Source of the DNA: Ophiothrix spiculata
Lineage: Eukaryota > Echinodermata > Ophiuroidea > Amphilepidida > Ophiotrichidae
DNA: 22,483 nucleotides
Strand: one strand, 5' to 3'
Assembly: GCA_000969725.1 (NCBI GenBank)
Contig: JXSR01S011270.1
In this document: piece after piece, positions 19,855 to 22,483 of the stretch
Layout of the letters: each line of letters opens with the position of its first letter
How positions within the stretch are numbered: the first letter of the stretch is position 1
The notes under the pieces: generated by a model
What the model saw: only the letters and a program-made list of their open reading frames with translations
Database searches by the model: none
What the model was told of the DNA's origin: nothing
Program-made: the position numbers and the translations under genes

Positions 19855-20110
19855 CAATCGGTTTTATTTGATTATTATTTCTTGTTTTTTATCTATCAAA
19901 TCTATCATATTCTACATTTGCCTTTGGCGTCAGAAAAACACTTGCGATTTTACATGATTTCCACTATAGCTAGAATATTTTGATCTTATCGGGCTGCCTT
20001 ATAAATATATTTATTTAATTATGCAGATTATAGGTGACAACAACATAGGATTCCTATTTTTGAAAAAAGGTCAAGTTTCATTTTTAAATGTTGATTGAAT
20101 TTTTATATAT
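19855..20110 (+). repeat. Diverged duplicated segment B, copy 2
   Basis: This is the partner of 3900-4172; see there for shared words. Its distance from unit copy 5 equals that of the first pair once the 426-bp MITE is removed (about 0.9-1.0 kb). It ends where the LINE tail begins. Confidence 0.6.
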
Positions 20111-20116
20111 TTCTTA

Positions 20117-20146
20117 AGTTTAGTTTAGTTTAGTTTAGTTTAGTTT
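20117..20146 (-). repeat. (AAACT)6 tail of the LINE
   Basis: Six exact AGTTT units on the + strand form the 3' end of the minus-strand LINE. Short tandem repeats in place of poly(A) tails are usual for CR1/L2-like elements. Confidence 0.92.
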
Positions 20147-20935
20147 TTATTTGGCATCACAACATAATACAGTAAACAACAAAGCACACGAGTATGAAAA
20201 TATAATTTAACATTCAATATATAACATATCACAATGCCATCCCAAACCGGAACGGCCAGCACACCACAACACCAAAAGTTGCAAGGCCAGGATAGCCCAT
20301 AAAAGCCCAGCTACATATGCAGGCTTATTTCCAATGGGGTCCCAAAACAACAAACGGGCCATGCACGTGGAGTAACAGAAAACAAAAATGACATTGGACA
20401 ATAATAAGCCTACACACGTATAAAATCTGCAGATTCCTGCTTCAGGGCGCAATCAGCCAGGTGATTTTTCACAGCCTTTTTAAATTCCACCTTCCTGCTC
20501 ATGGTCTGGATTTGTGGCGGCAGGGCGTTCCAGTCTAAGATGGCATTGTAGTAAAATGACTTGGAAGCAATTCCTTTGACTATAGGAACAATAAAATTGA
20601 AATTGCTTGACCTAGTACGGTGGGAATGAGCACTTGTGGTTCTTATGAAATTGTTAGTTAGGGTAAGGAGCACCAATATCATTAAAGATATTAAATACAT
20701 GGTTAAGTCTTAACTGTTTGGCACGGTCCTGGGTATTAAGGAGTCTAATTGAATTACGATTAAATTGATCAATGTGTGTCCTTGGAGACAAATTCAAAAT
20801 GAAGCGAACTATTTTGTTTTTGGTGACTTGTAATTCGTGTCTGGCCCTGGTATAGATACCAGCAAACCATGCTGAACAGCAATATTCAAGATGACATTGG
20901 ATCAGAGCTGACCAATTCAAATACCAAATAGCCAG
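20117..20935 (-). mobile_element. 5'-truncated LINE (CR1/L2/jockey-like)
   Basis: The minus strand encodes the end of a non-LTR retrotransposon ORF2: the C-terminal part of the reverse transcriptase region and the domain after it. The first frame (20920 down to 20654) has ALIQCHLEYCCSAWF and NKIVRFILNLSPRTHI. The second (to 20410) has HSHRTRSSN and LDWNALPPQI with FKKAVKNHL. These are hallmark C-terminal words of CR1/L2/jockey-type LINEs. A one-base insertion in the GGG at about 20661-20663 shifts the frame. A 3' untranslated part of about 260 bp follows, ending in (AAACT)6. Endonuclease and catalytic RT motifs are missing, so the copy is dead. No target duplication was found. Confidence 0.9.
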
Positions 20936-21260
20936 TGATACTACAGGTCAACACTGTTTCTCCGTTATTTTAATTTTAGTTTCATTGCCACCCTGCTAAA
21001 TAGGCGGGGATTATGAGGCTTTTCTTCATCCGCAAGTAAACATAATCCTACTTACATGCGCGAGTTACACGTTAATTGAGCACTGCGTCTCCTGCACTTT
21101 TGCTGTGCTCAGCTACGCACGCGTTCATCTGTATCAAATCACCATGTGAAGAAGCCCGCCTATTTGGTGTTGATCAAAGTATAGTACTAGTAGGTGCGAT
21201 GTACATTGTCAAACCATTAAGGAGTTTTAAAGTCTTGGTACTTTTCCAAAAGAAATAAAA
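20936..21260. repeat. Inverted repeat of about 170 bp, possible MITE
   Basis: AAATAGGCGGG at 20998-21008 pairs with CCCGCCTATTT at 21155-21165, and CTTCTTCA/TGAAGAAG-like words lie just inside, offset by about 10 bases. It is richer in G+C than its neighbours. No clear target duplication is seen. The 60-codon frame from 21076 is unassigned. Confidence 0.4.
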
Positions 21261-22379
21261 AAAAAATGAAAGAAATTTTGCAGGTGTTTTGAAGAAATCT
21301 TAACATTTTGAATCTGCATAAAAGTAAATTTCGACCTTTGCATGTGTTTTTACCAGTAGTTCAAAATGAAGTTTGCTGCCTAAATGACATTTTTTTGCCG
21401 CTTATCATAAAAATATGCAAATTGGCGGCCATTTTGACGGCCATCTTAATTTTGAAACAAACATTTGACTTTATTTGATACCAGATGTGACTGTTGTATC
21501 TCCAGAAGTCATTTGCAAATGATAAATTTGAACAAAGGGTGATTTAAAAGTTACTTTTAGCTATTTCATGATGAAAACATGCAATTTTGGCGGCCATTTT
21601 GAACAAGCGCCCTCACGGCCACACCCACCATCAGGAATTTGGCAAACAAGCATATTCGGATAGTTTTGGATCCAGTCTAACAGGAAAACATAACGATAGC
21701 TTGTGCCTAAGGGGGGATGGGGGCTTACAGTAGCCCCTAGACTACTAGCTAGTGATGAATAGTCACATATTCGTGCAAATAACTATATCTCATCTTTTTA
21801 CCAGAAAAATATCATCTTTATAATGACACTTGCTATGGATAAGCGACAAGTTGCCCAGCTTTAATGATTACATGAATGTCTAAACGACAGCAAATTTCGT
21901 ATATTACCGCGTGCAACTATGATTACTTTTACTCATGCTAATCGAAGGTAGCCGCCGGAAGAAACAAATGTATGCACACACCCCCACACACAATGCGTAA
22001 CAATGTGACTTTGAGGTTTTCAAATTTTTGGTTTCTCTTTTTATAGAATATAATGCAATAAATGTCTAGTGACAAAAACAACTTTCAAAACAATAATAAA
22101 ACGGCTAAATATATATTTCAAGCAACCCCAACGTTAGATATAGTTATGATTAGTACATGTTTATGTGATTAGCATTAAAATCAACCACTCTACCTATTGT
22201 ATCTTCAAAGACCATCCATGCAACATTTTCTGCGACTTATTTTTAAAAGCATTGATTTTTCATTTATTTGGGTATAATTTCTACCATGTCTGTAACGGAT
22301 ATTATTTCTTGCCACTCACAATCTTAATACAATACACTATATACTGACACTAACTATAATTAGTAATAATACTTATATT
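21261..22379. repeat. Non-coding stretch with GGCGGCCATTTTGA repeats
   Basis: ATGCAAATTGGCGGCCATTT at about 21416 recurs as ATGCAATTTTGGCGGCCATT at about 21580, within two imperfect direct copies about 165 bp apart. A small inverted pair GGGGCT/AGCCCC is at about 21722. TTTATAATGACAC at about 21822 is a weaker form of the motif shared by the TA-flanked elements. From 21900 to 22379 nothing was recognised. Confidence 0.45.
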
Positions 22380-22483
22380 ATATCTTTCAAACTTTTACAG
22401 GTATTTTCAACATAATGATAATTAATCAACGACGAAAATAATACTACATCTTTTACACTAAAGTGAAATTTGATAGTGATATG
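22380..22483 (+). repeat. 104-bp exact direct repeat, copy 2 (runs off the window)
   Basis: These bases are identical to 16534-16637. The junction at 22380 is abrupt: the bases to its left do not match the other site. The offset between copies is 5846 bp. Confidence 0.98.

Noticed and set aside
20207-20452. 81-codon hydrophobic minus-strand frame
   Set aside because: It lies in the 3' untranslated part of the LINE, after the ORF2 stop.
1-22483. CRISPR array, bacterial operons or phage genes
   Set aside because: No regularly spaced direct repeats with unique spacers and no long genes; the content is that of animal non-coding DNA.

Overview
No protein-coding gene could be identified with confidence. 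The sequence is AT-rich, has no operon-like gene spacing, and has no open frame longer than about 100 codons. It carries non-LTR retrotransposon, Tc1-like, hAT-like and Harbinger-like material. This points to intergenic or intronic DNA of an invertebrate animal. The style of the LINE fragment and of the many TA-flanked MITEs would suit a mollusc or another marine lophotrochozoan, but that placement is inference.

The backbone is an old, diverged duplicated landscape. A unit of about 450 bp, with its conserved tail (core word GAATACTAATTT) at about 1055, 2913, 12386, 15899, 17881 and 18557, occurs six times, whole or partial, always on the + strand. Longer blocks travel with it: 645-1153 resembles 11427-12470, and 3900-4172 resembles 19855-20110. 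So 2560-4172 and 18103-20110 are paralogous segments in the same order. The copies look roughly 65-75% alike and their small reading frames are not conserved, so they read as noncoding.

Younger events lie on top. A direct duplication (6540-7504 and 7619-8334) differs mainly by a 252-bp MITE in the first copy, giving a filled site and an empty site in one window. Two more members of that MITE family are at 4372-4586 (inverted) and 13644-13870. Other insertions are a decayed Tc1/mariner element (9131-9760), a 470-bp hAT-like MITE with 8-bp target duplications (12921-13390), a long foldback (14405-14866), an insertion of about 830 bp inside one unit copy (16800-17650), a 129-bp Harbinger-like MITE with TAA target duplications (18189-18317), a 426-bp TA-flanked MITE (18827-19252) and a 5'-truncated, frameshifted LINE on the minus strand (20117-20935). 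A five-unit 32-bp tandem array (1154-1312) and a tRNA-like relic (8421-8495) complete the picture.

The last 104 bases of the window are identical to 16534-16637. This stands out because the other backbone duplications are clearly diverged; it marks either a recent duplication or an assembly artefact. No new biological system with genes is visible. The most unusual signal is a short motif, TTTAAAATGACACC, found at a similar depth inside otherwise different TA-flanked elements.
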